A stretch of 64,000 nucleotides of DNA from positions 2,728,001 to 2,792,000 of the forward strand of contig OZ231127.1 in NCBI GenBank assembly GCA_965153355.1, given 5' to 3'. Position numbers and translations under genes: made by a program. The notes under the pieces were generated by a model. The model was given only the letters and a program-made list of their open reading frames with translations, had not been told where the DNA came from and ran no database searches. Positions 21,151 through 34,376 of this stretch are shown piece by piece. Source of the DNA: Flaccisagitta enflata (lineage: Eukaryota > Chaetognatha > Sagittoidea > Aphragmophora). Every line of letters begins with the position of its first letter. Position 1 is the first letter of the stretch.

Positions 21151-24100
21151 AGTCACATGGATTATTCTTTGCCCAAATCAGCTATCGAGCCACAATACAG
21201 TTGGTTTAACCCATGTTTTAACCCCGCTAGCCCCTCATTCTACCCTTCTTAGGATTTTCTATATGTCTTATTTATATTCTCAGCCACACCCACCTCATCA
21301 TTGTCTTGGTAGATGCTATTCTTTTAAAGCCAGAGTGAACCGTTCTTTGTTTGACTGAGACAAAACAAAAATTTTAGTTCAGAGACAAACAGAAAATGAT
21401 TGTTCATTTCGTTTTCTGTTTGTCTCTGAGCCTCGATTTTTTATTTGTCTCTTAATATTAGAACAAATGCCAATAAGTGTGAACGCCTTGACAGCTGAGG
21501 GCAGATGGAGAACCAAACAGAGATTTAAAGAGGTATTTATGAGAGACAAATGGAAAATCAAAGTTTAGAGACAAATAGAAAATGTTTATTTTTTAGGTTT
21601 TCTTTTTGTCTTTAAATTGTAATTTTCTTTTTGTCTCTTATCATAAACCAACGGATCTGAATGGGCTACCCAAGATGCATGCAGGTGGGCTGGAGCAGTG
21701 ATGGAGAAGGTCACTAGGGCATTTTTACAGGAGTAGTGAGCTTTCAAAAAGGCAGAGTGCAGGGGAAGTCACTCACATCATTTTTGGCCCAAATCAGCAC
21801 TTGAGCCACAATACAAATGTAGTAGTGAGCAGAGTGTCAACAGGTGGCTGCTTAGGCTGTAAGACGCATGTACCCCTATACTCACCAGGGGCAAGAGAAC
21901 TCACCGTAATGATTCTTAGCCCAAATTAGCTATTGAGCTACCTTGAAAATCTTATGAGAGCATGGTGTGTATTCTACAGAAGGGGAAACTGGTGAAAAGA
22001 GGGGCTAGCGGGGTTGACTTACATGTTAATCCTGTTTTGGCTTCACCCCAGATCATCACCTCAAATTCACTAAAAGCCCCTTATAATATACTTATATATA
22101 TACATAGGACTTCCATAGATCAAATGAGAGATCCTCTTGGGATAGTAAGTTGAGCTGGTTTAATACATGTTTTAACCACGCTAGCCCCTCATTCTACCCT
22201 TCTTAGGATTTTCTATCCGTCTTATTTATATTCTCAGCCACACCCACCTCATCATTGTCTTGGTAGATGCTATTCTTTTAATGCCAGAGTGAACCCTTTT
22301 TTGTTTGACGGAGATAAAAAGAAAATTTTAGTTCAGAGACAAACAGAAAATGATTGTTCATTTCAGTTTTCTGTTTGTCTCTAAGCCTCAATTTTTAGTT
22401 TGTCTCTTAAAATAAAAAAAAAATGCCAATAAGTGTGAAAGCCTTGACAGCTGAGGGTGGTATTTATAATCAACAGATTCAAAGAGGTAGATTTATGAGA
22501 GACAAATGGAAATAGTTTAGAGACAAATAGAAAATGTTTATTTCTTAGTTTTTTTTTTGTCTTTAAATTGCAATTTTCTTTTTGTCTCTTACCATGAAAA
22601 ACCAATGGGTCTGAATGCGCTAACCAAGTTGCATGCAGGTGGGCTCGAGCAGTGATGGAGAAGGCCACTAGGGCATTTTTACAGGAGTAGTGAGCTTTCA
22701 AAAAGACAGAGTGCAGGGGAAGTCACCTACGTCATTTTGGCCCAAATCAGCATTTGAGCCACAATACAAATGTAGTAGTGAGCACAGTGTCAACAGGTGG
22801 CTGCTTAAGTTGTCAGACGCATGTACCCCTTATACTACCAGGGGCAAGAGAACTCACCATAATGATTCTTAGCCCAAATTAGCTATTGAGCCACCTTGCA
22901 AATCTTGTGAGAGCATGGTGTGTATTCTACAGAAGGGGAAACTGGTGAAAAGAGGGGCTAGCGGGGTCAACTCACATGTTAAGCCTGTTTTGGCTTCACC
23001 CAAGATCAACACCTCAAATTCACCAAAAGCCCTTTATAACATAAGACATAGAACTCTTACTTTAACCTTTCTCACAGCACCCTCATTCTACCTCTTTCTT
23101 AGGATTTTCTATATGTCTCATTTACTATTCTCAGCCACACCCACTTCATCACTGTCTTGTTAGATGCTATTCTTTTAAAGCCAGAGTGAACTGTTTTGTG
23201 TTTGACGGAGACAAAAAAAAATTTTAGTTCAGAGACAAACAGAAAATGATTGTTCATTTCTGTTTTCTGTTTGTCTCTGAGCCTCGATTTTTTATTTGTC
23301 TCTTAATATTAGAACAAATGCCAATAAGTGTGAACGCCTTGACAGCTGAGGGCAGATGGGGAACCAAACAGAGATTCAAAGAGGTATTTATGAGAGACAA
23401 ATGGAAAATCAAAGTTTAGAGACAAATAGAAAATGTTTATTTTTTAGGTTTTCTTTTTGTCTTTAAATTGTAATTTTCTTTTTGTCTCTTATCATGAAAA
23501 ACCAACGGATCTGAATGGGCTACCCAAGATGCATGCAGGTGGGCTGGAGCAGTGATGGAGAAGGTCACTAGGGCATTTTTACTGGAGTAGTGAGCTTTCA
23601 AAAAGGCAGAGTGCAGGGGAAGTCACCTACACATCATTTTTAGCCCAAATAAGCACTTGAGCCACAATACAAATGTAGTAGTGAGCATAGTGTCAACAGG
23701 TGGCTGTTTACACTGTCAGACGCATGTACCCCTATACTCACCAGGAGCAAGAGAACTCACCGTAATGATTCTTAGCCCAAATTAGCTATTGAGCCACCTT
23801 GAAAATCTTATGAGAGCATGGTGTGTATTCTACAAGGGGAATCAGAAAAGAGGGGGGCTAGCGGGTTGACTTGTATGTTAACTGTTTTGGCTTTCACCAG
23901 ATCAACACCAAATCTACTAGTGCCTCTTATAATATACTCAGACATATGCCATAGACTTCCATAGATCAACGAGATCCTTCTAGATAGTAGTTGAGTTGGT
24001 TTAACACATGTTTTAACCCCGCTAGCCCCTCATTCTACCCTTCTTAGGATTTTCTATATGACTCATTTATATTCTCAGCCACACCCACCTCATCATTGTC

Positions 24101-27100
24101 TTGGTAGATGCTATTCTTTTAGGGCCAGAGTGAACCCTTTTTTGTTTGACAGAGCAAAAAGAACATTCTAGTTCAGAGACAAAAAGAAAACGATTGTTCA
24201 TTTCAGTTTTCTGTTTGTCTCTGAGCCTCAATTTTTTGTTTGTCTCTTAATATCAAAACAAATGCCAATAAGTGTGAAAGCCTTGACAGCTAAGGGTGGA
24301 TGGAGAACCAAACAGAGATTCAACGAGGTATTTATAAGAGACAAATGGAAAATCAAAGTTTAGAGACAAATAGAAAATATTTATATCTTTAAGTTTTCTT
24401 TTTGTCTTTAAATTGCAATTTTCTTTTTGTCTCTTAACATGAAAAACCAATGGGTCTGAATGCGCTAACCAAGTTGCATGCAGGTGGGCTCGAGCAGTGA
24501 TGGAGAAGGCCACTAGGGCATTTTTGCAGGAGTAGTGAGCTTTCAAAAAGGCAGAGTGCAGGGGAAGTCACCTGCATCATCTTGGCCCAAATCAGCATTT
24601 GAGCCACAATACAAATGTAGTAGTGAGCATAGTGTCAACAGGTGGCTATTTAAGCTGTCAGACGCATGTACCCCTATACTCACTAGGAGCAAGAGATCAC
24701 ACTGTAATGATTCTTAGCCCAAATTAGCTATAGAGCCACCTTGCAAATCTTGTGACAGCATGGTGTGTATTCTACAGAAGGGGAAACTGGCGAAAAGAGG
24801 GGCTAGCGGGGTTAACTCACATGTTAACCCTGTTTTGGCTTCACCCCAGATCAACACCTCAAATTCACCAAAAAGCCCTTATAATATACTTATATATTTA
24901 CATAGGACTTCCATAGATCAAATCAGAGATCCTCTTGGGATAGTCAGTTGAGTTGGTTTAACACATGTTTTAACCCCGCTATCCCCTCATTCTACCCTTC
25001 TTAGGATTTTCTATATGGCTCATTAACATTCTCAGCCACACCCACCTCATCATTGTCTTGGTGGATGCTACTCTCTCAAGGCCAGAGTGAACCTTTTTTT
25101 TTGATGGAGACAAAAAGATAATTCTAGTTCAGAGACAAACAGAAAATGATTGTTTATTTCAGTTTTCTGTTTGTCTCTGAGCCTCGATTTTTTGTTTGTC
25201 TCTTGATATTAAAACAAATGCCAATAAGTGTGAAAGCCTTGGCAGCTGAAGGCGGATGGAGAGCCAAACAGAGATTCAAAGAGGTATTTATGAGAGACAA
25301 ATGGAAAATCAAAGTTTAGAGACAAATAGAAAATGTTTATTTTTTTAGGTTTTCTTTTTGTCTTTAAATTGTAATTTTCTTTTTGTCTCTTATCATGAAA
25401 AACCAACGGATCTGAATGGGCTACCCAAGATGCATGCAGGTGGGCTCGAGCAGTGATGGAGAAGGTCACTAGGGCATTTTTACTTGAGTAGTGAGCTTTC
25501 AAAAAGGCAGAGTGCAGGGGAAGTCATCTCCATCATTTTTGTCCCAAATCAGCAATTGAGCCACAATACAAATGTAGTAGTGAGCATAGTGTCAACAGGT
25601 GGCTGTTTAAGCTGTAAGACATATGTACCCCTATACTCACCAGGAGCAAGAGAACTCACCGTAATGATTCTTAGCCCAAATTAGCTATTGAGCCACCTTG
25701 CAAATCTTATGGGAGCATGGTGTGTATTCTACAGAAGGGGAAACTGGTGAAAAGAGGGGCTAGCGGGGTTAACTTACATGTTAAGCTTGTTTTGGCTTCA
25801 CCCCAGATCAACACCTCAAATTCACCAAAAGCCCCTTATAATATACTTATATATATACATAGGACTTCCATAGATCAAATCAGAGATCCTCTTGGGATAG
25901 TAAGTTACGTAGGTTTAACACATGGTTTAACCCCGCTAGCCCCTCATTCTACCCTTCTTAGGATTTTCTATATGTCTCATTTATACTCAGCCACACCCAC
26001 CTCAATAATAGTCTTGGTAGATGCTATTCTTTTAAGGCCAGAGTGAACTGTTTTTTGTTTGACGGAGACAAAAAGAAAATTTTAGTTCAGAGACAAACAA
26101 AAAATGATTGTTCATTTCTGTTTTCTGTTTGTCTCTGAGCCTCGATTTTTCATTTGTCTCTTAATATTAAAACAAATGCCAATAAGTGTGAACGCCTTGA
26201 CAGCTGAGGGCAGATGGAGAACCAAACAGAGATTCAAAGAGGTATTCATAAGAGACAAATGGAAAATCAAAGTTTAGAGACAAATAGAAAATGTTTATTT
26301 TTTTAAGTTTTTTTTTGTCTTTAAATTGCAATTTTCTTTTTGTCTCTTACAATGAAAAACCAATGGGTCTGAATGCGCTACCCAAGTTGCATGCAGGTGG
26401 GCTCAAGCAGTGATGGAGAAGGTCACTAGGGCATTTATACAGGAGTAGTGAGCTTGAAAAAAGGCAGAGTGCAGGGGAAGTCACATATATCATTTTTGGC
26501 CCAAATCAGCAATTGAGCCACAATACAAATGTAGTAGTGAGCATAGTGTCAACAGGTGGATGTTTAAGCTGTCAGACGCATGTGCCCCTATACTCACCAG
26601 GAGCAAGAGAATTCACTGTATTGATCTTAGCCCACTAGCTATTGAGCCACCTGCAAAATCTTAGAGCAGGTGTATTCTACAGAAGGGGAAACTGGTGAAG
26701 AGGAGGGGCTGAAGGGTTAACTTCACATGTTAAGCCTGTTTTGGCTTCAACCCAGATCAACACCTCAAATTCACCAAAAGCCCCTTATAATATACTTATA
26801 TATATACATAGGACTTCCATAGATCAAATCAGAGATCCTCTTGGGATAGTAGGTTATGTTGGTTTAACACATGTTTTAACCCCGCTAGCCCCTCATTTTA
26901 CCCTTCTTAGGATTTTCTATATGTCTCATTTACATTCTCAGCCACACCCACCTCATCATTGTCTTGGTAGATGCTATTCTTTTAAGGCCAGAGTGAACCT
27001 TTTTTTGTTTGACAGAGACAAAAAGAAAATTCTAGTTCAGAGACAAACAGAAAATGATTATTTCAGTTTTCTGTTTGTTCTCTGAGGCCTCAATTTTTGT

Positions 27101-29250
27101 TTGTCTCTTTAATATCAAACAAATGCCATTGCAAGTAGAGCCTTGACAGCTTTGGCAGTGGATGAGAACTAAATGAGATTCAAAGAGGTATTTATAAGAG
27201 ACAAATGGAAAATCAAAGCTTAGAGACAAATAGAAAATACTTATTTTTTAAAGTTTTCTTTTTGTCTTTAAATTGCAATTTTCTTTTTGTCTCTTACCAT
27301 GAAAAACCAATGGATCTGAATGGGCTACCCAAGTTGCATGCAGGTGGGCTCGAGCAGTGATGGAGAAGGCCACTAGGGCATTTTTGCAGGAATAGTGAGC
27401 TTTCAAAAAGGCAGAGTGCAGGGGAAGTCACCTACGTCATTTTGGCCCAAATCAGCATTTGAGCCACAATACAAATGTAGTAGTGAGCATAGTGTCAACA
27501 GGTGGCTATTTAAGCTGTCAGACACATGTACCCCTATACTCACCAGGAGCAAGAGATCACACGGTAATGATTCTTAGCCCGAATTAGCTATAGAGCCACC
27601 TTGCAAATCTTGTGACAGCATGGTGTGTTTTCTACAGAAGGGGAAACTGGTGAAAAGAGGGGCTAGCGGGGTTAACTTACATGTTAAGCTTGTTTTCGCT
27701 TCACCCCAGATCAACACCTCAAATTCACCAAAAGCCCCTTATAATATACTTATATATATACATAGGACTTCCATAGATCAAATCAGAGATCCTCTGGGGA
27801 TAGTAAGTTAAGTTGGTTAAACACATGTTTTAACCCTGCCATCCCCTGACCCTACCCTTCTTAGGATTTTCTATATGTCTCATTTACGTTCTCAGCCACA
27901 CCCACCTCATCATTGTCTTGGTAGATGCTATTCTTTCAAGGCCAGAGTGAACCCTTTTTTGTTTGACAGAGACAAAAAAAAAAAAATTCTAGTTCAGAGA
28001 CAAACAGAAAATAATTGTTCATTTCAATTTTTTGTTTGTCTCTGAGCCTCAATTTTTTGTTTGTCTCTTAATATTAAAACAAATGCCAATAAGTGTGAAA
28101 GCCTTGACAGCTGAGGGCAGATGGAGAACCAAACAGAGATTCAAAGAGGTATTCATAAGAGACAAAAGGAAAATCAAAGTTTAGAGACAAATAGAAAATG
28201 TTTATTTCTTTAAGTTTTCTTTTTGTCTTTAAATTGTAATTTTCTTTTTGTCTCTCACTATGAGAAACCAACGGGTCTGAATGGGCTACCCAAGTTGCAT
28301 GCAGGTGGGCTCGAGCAGTGATGGAGAAGGTCACTAGGGCATTTTTACAGTAGTGAGCTTTAAAAAAGGCAGAGTGCGGGGGAAGTCACATATATCATTT
28401 TTGGCCTAAATCAGCAATTGAGCCACAATACAAATGTAGTATTGAGCATAGTGTCAACAGGTGGCTGTTTAAGCTGTCAGACGCGTGTACCCCTATACTC
28501 ACCAGGAGCAAGAGAACTCACCGTAATCATTCTTAGCCCAAATTAGCTATTGAGCCACCTTGCAAATCTTATGGGAGCATGGTGTGTAATCTACAGAAGG
28601 GGAAACTGGTGAAAAGAGGAGCTAGCGGGGTTAATTCACATATTAAGCCTGTTTTGGCTTCACCCCTGATCAACACCTCAAATTCACCAAAAGCCCCTTA
28701 TAATATACTTATATATATACATAGGACTTCCATAGATCAAATCAGAGATCCTCTTGGGATAGTAAGTTAAGTTGGTTTAACACATGTTTTTAACCTCATA
28801 TTCTCATTCTACCCTTTCCTAGGATTTTCATATGTCTCATTTACATTTCAGCTACACGAACTTCATCATTGTCTTGGTAGATGCTATTCTTTTAAGGCCA
28901 GAGTGAACCTTTTTTTGTTTGACGGAGACAAAAAGAAAATTCTAGTTCAGAGACAAACAGAAAATGATTGTTCATTTCTGTTTTCTGTTTGTCTCTTAGC
29001 CTCGATTTTTTGTTAGTCTCTCAATATTAAAACAAATGCCAATAAGTGTGAAAGCGTTGACAGTTGAGGGCAGATGGAGAACCAAACAGAGATTCAAAGT
29101 GGTATTTATAAGAGACAAATGGAAAATCAAAGTTTAGAGACAAATAGAAAATCTTTAATCCTTTAAATTTTCTTTTTGACAGAGACAAAAAGAAAATTTC
29201 AGTTCAGATACAAACAGAAAAGGATTGTTCATCTCAGTTTTCTGTTTGTC
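21150..29250. repeat. ~0.95-kb tandem repeat, about eight units
   Basis: The landmark CATGGTGTGTATTCTACAGA (with minor variants) occurs near 21962, 22915, 23818, 24760, 25717, ~26665, 27620 and 28579, spacing 0.90-0.96 kb. Every unit carries the 185-bp-type fold-back words plus an inverted pair AGGGGCTAGCGGGGTTAA / TTAACCCCGCTAGCCCCT about 150-200 bp apart. A 63-codon frame (MVCILQKGKLVKRGASGV...) is open in most units but decayed in those near 23818 and 26670. I read it as a passenger of the satellite. Confidence 0.9.
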
Positions 29251-29770
29251 TCAGAGTCTGGATTTTTGTTTGTCTCATCTACATCCTTAGCCACACCCTG
29301 CTTCATCATTGTCTTGGTGGCTGCTTCTCCTTCTAGTACAAAATGAACGCTTATTTGCTTGACAGAGACAAACAGAAAATTTCAAATGAGAGACAAACAG
29401 AAAATGGCTATTCTTTTCAGTTTTCTTTTTGTCTCGAAATCTTTATTTTCTGTTTGTCTCTTAATGTAAAATACATAAGAAGTCTAATGTCAATGTGTCT
29501 GAAAGCCTAGACAGCATACAGCTGATAGAGAAACCATGAAAAGAGTGAACGTTGGATTTTCTGTTTGTCTCCAACAGACAGAGACAAACAGAAAATGATT
29601 ATCTACAACAGTGTTCATTGTTCATTATTTTTTTAGTTGACAAAAACAATGCTAGCTTGGATTTTCTCAAAATCTCCTTTAATCACCATTCTATCATCAC
29701 AAAACTTGATTATCTGATTGGCTCAAATCTTCTTTGAGACTTTCAAAAAATTTGATTGAGACAACAAAAA
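29250..29770. repeat. Degenerate edge of the GAGACAAACAGAAAAT array
   Basis: The same inverted words continue at lower density (29360-29600) without the 0.95-kb landmark. Confidence 0.65.
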
Positions 29771-30189
29771 AATCATGCGAAAGGAAAAGGATTTGTTTTG
29801 ATAGCAAAAACTGTCAACAAACCACATTTTTTGGAGGAGTAAGATTTTTTTTCTGTACAGTTTCCCTGCATAGCAACTGAGCCTAGCAGAAAATGAGAAA
29901 GAAAGTGCATTTTGACAGTTGAGACCTGCTGCGTCTCAAAATTCGTCTCAATTTGTCTCAAGTCAACAAAGATTAGTAAGGCAAAAGACTTTCGGACGAG
30001 ACTCGAAAATGACAATTTGGAATCTGCTTCTCGGACTCAGGACGCCTTCAGACCATTCTTAAAGTCAGCAAATTTGCACGTCAGAGTTTTATTGGCAGCT
30101 TCAATGAAAACAGCATGGGCAGCAGTATTTGCAGCAGCAGCATCACTTTTTAACAGCAACCTCAACAAAACAGTAACAAAACCTACAAC
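29771..30189. other. Unassigned spacer before a (CAA)n tract
   Basis: A plus-strand frame from 29912 continues into the trinucleotide repeat (DFRTRLENDNLESASRTQDA, then ASMKTAWAAVFAAAASL). Splice sites and conservation are not evident, so I do not call a gene. Confidence 0.35.
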
Positions 30190-30196
30190 AACAAGC

Positions 30197-30260
<64 letters not shown>

Positions 30261-30263
30261 GCC

Positions 30264-30325
<62 letters not shown>

Positions 30326-30361
30326 AACAACAGTAACAACAACAGCAACAACAACACCATT

Positions 30362-30399
<38 letters not shown>

Positions 30400-30415
30400 C
30401 GAAATCAACAACACA
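30190..30415. repeat. (CAA)n trinucleotide tract, ~225 bp
   Basis: CAA/AAC repeats with scattered interruptions. Confidence 0.95.
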
Positions 30416-30589
30416 TGTTAACTCTCAGTAATTAGTATTCATGGCCACCTCACTCAGCCCGTCTCTCCGAAATTCAGATTTTGACTTTTTCAACCCATTT
30501 TTTTTTTACTTCAAGCTTTCAAGTTCATGGAAATGGAACTCGACGAAGGCAGAATTCAAAATATTCTCTCGAATTCGTTCAGTTCCCTT

Positions 30590-30690
30590 TTTGCTATTTT
30601 TGGCTTTCTTTCGAATTTGTTCATTTCCTTTTAAATTCGTCCATTTACCTTCGAATTTGTTCACTTTCCTTTGAATTTCTTCACAAATGT
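30590..30690. repeat. Short ~21-bp minisatellite (TTCGAATTTGTTCA type)
   Basis: Four to five degenerate units alternating TTCGAATTTGTTCA with CTTTCC. Confidence 0.6.
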
Positions 30691-30753
30691 AATTGTGAAT
30701 TGGTTTAGCAATTCACTTTAGCACCACCCCATCACTCTGCTCTTATCCTTTTT

Positions 30754-31233
30754 GGGCAGCGGCCCCAAAGGGCCGATGTCCTGTAGGACACAGGGGTGAA
30801 CCGTTACGTACGTACGTACGTCCCCCCCCTCCGAAGCTCCTCAAGCCTCTCAAGCCTCAAATCTGGCCTCTCAGGCCTCAAATCTGGCCTCTCAGGCCTC
30901 AAATCAAGCCTCTCAGGCCTCAAATCCAGCCTCTCAGGCCTCAAATACAGCCTCTCAGGCCTCAAATCCAGCCTCTCTAGCCTCAAATCCAGCCTCTTGG
31001 GCCTCAATTCCAGCCTCTTGGGCCTCAAATCCAGCCTCTTGGGCCTAAAATCCAGCCTCTAAGACCTCAAATTCTCATTGAACAATATGTCAGACAGACG
31101 TAACGGTTCACCCCTGTGTCCTACAGGACGTCGGCCCTTTGGGGCCGCTGCCCTGCTCTCCCTCCAATTCTTCAGCTAATCACTCCAAGCAGGGCATCGG
31201 GTACCGCTGACCATGTGCGATCCTTGGATGACT
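30754..31233 (+). mobile_element. Long-TIR element with 22-bp minisatellite core, copy B
   Basis: Same termini as the 17810 copy (GGGCAGCGGCCCCAAAGGGC; inverse ending at 31153), shorter core of ~11 units, and the same extra tail to GATCCTTGGATGACTT at ~31232. The two copies differ in unit number. Confidence 0.87.
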
Positions 31234-31577
31234 TGTTTTTTTTTTTGGTCTTTTTCTGCTTATGTCTCTCTGCCGTCTTTTTCTCACACTGGGTTTTGTG
31301 TTTCTGCCATCTTTCCAATGTACTAAGTTTTGCTTTCTTTTCCATACTCTGTATATAACCTCAATTTTTTTTTCATATTGACTGAATATTTCCACTGAAC
31401 ATGATAAATAGCACCTGCAATTCACATGTTTGGCGACAGCCACTGGTTATGCTAGTTGCCACACATGATTAATGACGATTGACTAAAGTCATCTGTAGCA
31501 CCAATATGAAGGCATAAATCAAATTATGAAAAAACCCAAAGTGCCGATCTCGTCAGTCAGGACTGAACAATTTATAA

Positions 31578-31682
<105 letters not shown>

Positions 31683-31781
31683 AACACCTAATTTACCCTT
31701 TCTAAGTTCTGCTGGTACTACGCGTTGATTCAACGTAACTTTCTTTTTATAAATCTTTTTATTTGCAAATGACTATTTTTT

Positions 31782-31900
31782 AGGTGCGACAAAGCACCTC
31801 TGTAACTGGCTGTGTTCGTCGGTCGGTCGGTCTGTCGGTCGGTAACGCATTCGTTCGACGATCCACACGTCGCACCTTATTGGCCTACTTGGCCTTGTTT
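31782..31900 (+). mobile_element. Hairpin-ended element, AGGTGCGAC variant
   Basis: Begins AGGTGCGACAAAGCACCTC and ends CACGTCGCACCTTATTGG...GGCCTTGTTTT. AGGTGCGAC is the exact inverse of the internal GTCGCACCT near the far end. The core is GTCGGTCGGTCGGTCTGTC. A second copy of this variant is at 52574. It abuts the next element head-to-tail. Confidence 0.85.
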
Positions 31901-31902
31901 TT

Positions 31903-33517
31903 AGTCGCGTGCACGCGACTCTATAACCCGCTCTGTCGGTCCGTCGGTCGGTCCGTCCGTCCGTCCGTCCGTCCGTCCGTAACATTTTGCTTTTTTTTGT
32001 CGTTTTACGTCATTTTAGGGTATTTTACATCATTTTAAGTCATTTCAAGTCATTCTAAGTCATTTCCAGTCATTTTCAGTTAATTTTAGTCACTTAAGTC
32101 ATTTTGTCATTTTTTGTCATTTTTGTCATTTTATATTATTATAAGTCATCTTAAGTCATTCTTAGTCATTCTAAGTCATTACAAGTCATCCTAAGTCATT
32201 ACAAGTCATTCTAAGTCATTCTAAGTCACTCTAAGTTATTTTTTGGCTTTTGTAGTTTTTAGTAACACTTTGCTTTTGTGCGTCGTTTTTGGTCAATTTT
32301 GGTCGTCTGGAGTCATTTTGAGTCATTTTTTTATTGTTTTTGGTCATTTTTGGTTGCGTTTGGTTGCTTTTAGTCATTTTTGGTCATTTTTGATCATTCA
32401 TGTCACTTTGTACATTTAAAACATTTGTGTCATTTTTGGGCATTAAGAATAGTTTTAAGTCATTTTAAGTCATTTTGGAACATTTCATGTCATTTCTGGT
32501 CATTTAACATGGTTTTTTGGTTTTTGTTTTTTTTTTTTTTTGGTTTTTGGTTTTTTTGTTTTTTTTTTTTTTTTTGGTTTTTGGTTTTTGTTTCTTTGTT
32601 TTTGGGTTTTTGGGTTTTTTGTTATTTTATATTTTTTTTTTTATTTTTTTTTTTTGGTTATTTATGTTTTTTGGTATGTTATGGTCATTTATGTTTGTTG
32701 GTATGTTTTTGTCATATATGTCATGTCAAGTCTGCTGGTTTCAAGTTGGCTGATTAAGGTCTCCTGGTTTAAGTCTGCTGGTCAAGTCTGCTGGTTTAAG
32801 TCTGCTGGTTTAAGTTGGCTGGTTTAAGTTGGCTGGTTTAAGTTGGCTGGTTTAAGTTGGCTGGTTTAAGTCTGCTGGTTTAAATCTGCTGGTTTAAGTC
32901 TGCTGGTTTAAGTCTGCTGGTTTAAGTCTACTGGATTAGGTCTGCTGGTCTAAGTCTTCTGGTTTAAGTCTTCTGGTTTAAGTCTGCTGGTTTGAGTCTG
33001 CTGGTTTGACTCTGCTGGTTTGAGTCTGCTGGTTTGAGTCTGCTGGTTTGAGTCTGCTGGTTGAAGTATGCTGGTTTAAGTATGCTGGTTTAAGTATGCT
33101 GGTTTAAGTCTGCAGGTTTAAGTATGCTGGTTTAAGTCTGGTTTGAGTCTGGTTTGAGTCTGGTTTGAGTCTGGTTTGAGTCTGGTTCATGTCTGGTTTG
33201 AGTCTGGTTTAAGTCTGGTTTAAGTCTGGTTTAAGTCTGGTTTATGTCTGGTTTATGTCTGGTTTATGTCTGGTTTATGTCTGGTTTATGTCTGGTTTAT
33301 GTCTGGTTTTGGTCTGGTTTACATCTGGTTTTGGTCTGGTTTAGGTCTGGTTTAATTCTGGTTTAATTCTGGTTTGAGTCTGGTTTGAGTCTGGTTTTAG
33401 TCTGGTTTGAGTCTGGTTTGGGTCTGGTTTAAGTCTGATTTTCGATAAAAAGATAGAATAAGAAGTCAGGTCAATCAGTTATTTTTGTCCTGCACGCGAC
33501 TTATAAGTGTTGGCCTT
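31903..33517 (+). mobile_element. Hairpin-ended element with 1.5-kb expanded core
   Basis: Starts AGTCGCGTGCACGCGACTC and finishes GCACGCGACTTATAAGTG...GGCCTTGTT at 33490-33517. Between them lie successive arrays: GTCC tetramers, CATTTTAAGT-type decamers, a T/G-rich tract, 14-bp AAGTCTGCTGGTTT units and 11-bp TCTGGTTTGAG units. The terminal words AGTCGCGTGC and GCACGCGACT are exact inverses, so I treat the whole 1.6 kb as one element. Confidence 0.75.
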
Positions 33518-33574
33518 GTTCCTATACGTAAGCGATGCCATCAAAAACAAGTAACCCGGGCTTACATGACATCA

Positions 33575-33586
33575 ACAACAACAACA

Positions 33587-33648
<62 letters not shown>

Positions 33649-33650
33649 GC

Positions 33651-33690
<40 letters not shown>

Positions 33691-33728
33691 TTAACAGCAA
33701 CATTAACAACAACATAAACAACAACATT

Positions 33729-33760
<32 letters not shown>

Positions 33761-33765
33761 ATGTC
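33575..33765. repeat. (CAA)n trinucleotide tract
   Basis: CAA repeats with some ATT substitutions. Confidence 0.95.
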
Positions 33766-34055
33766 AGGGAAGAGAGAGATTTCATTCTTTTTTCATTGGT
33801 ACGGTTCCATACAACGACAACATTCAGGTACAACTTACCGTACAACTAATGCTTCTTTGAGACGTTTTCATCGCACGCGACCTACTATAAATTTCTCTGA
33901 GTATTGCTCTGAATTACTCTAGATTTCCCTAAGTATTGCTCTAAATTACTCTAAATACTCCAAGTTTCCCTAAATTGGACGGAATGGACGTACGTCAGAA
34001 AACTGGCCTAGGCCCTTTCCTTGCAGTATTAGGACTGATGGCATTCCAAGACTGA

Positions 34056-34230
34056 CAAAAAAATTTATTTGTAGACAGACAGACAAAGACAGACAGACAA
34101 AGATAGACAGATACAGAGAGAAAGGCACTGAGATGGACATGCTGGACAGACAGAAAATGATTTTGGAAATAGAGAGCCCTTTGACGTCATCGCTCAAAGA
34201 AGATTTAGACGTTGCACTCAGCAGGCGAGA

Positions 34231-34275
<45 letters not shown>

Positions 34276-34376
34276 CAATGAGAGAGACGGAGACAGAGAG
34301 ACAGATACAGAGAGAGACAGAGACAGATACAGAGACAGACAAACTGACAGACAGAGACAGACACACAGACAGAGAA
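34056..34376. repeat. (GACA)n/(GA)n tract ending at a GGTACC fragment
   Basis: GACA and GA repeats. Just downstream (34378-34394) is AGCGGTACCCGATGC, the inverse of the tail word of the 17810/30754 elements. Confidence 0.85.

Noticed and set aside
21962-28770. Recurring 63-residue frame MVCILQKGKLVKRGASGV...
   Set aside because: Recurs once per tandem unit, is broken in some units, differs by amino-acid-changing substitutions, and overlaps an inverted-repeat pair; better explained as satellite sequence.
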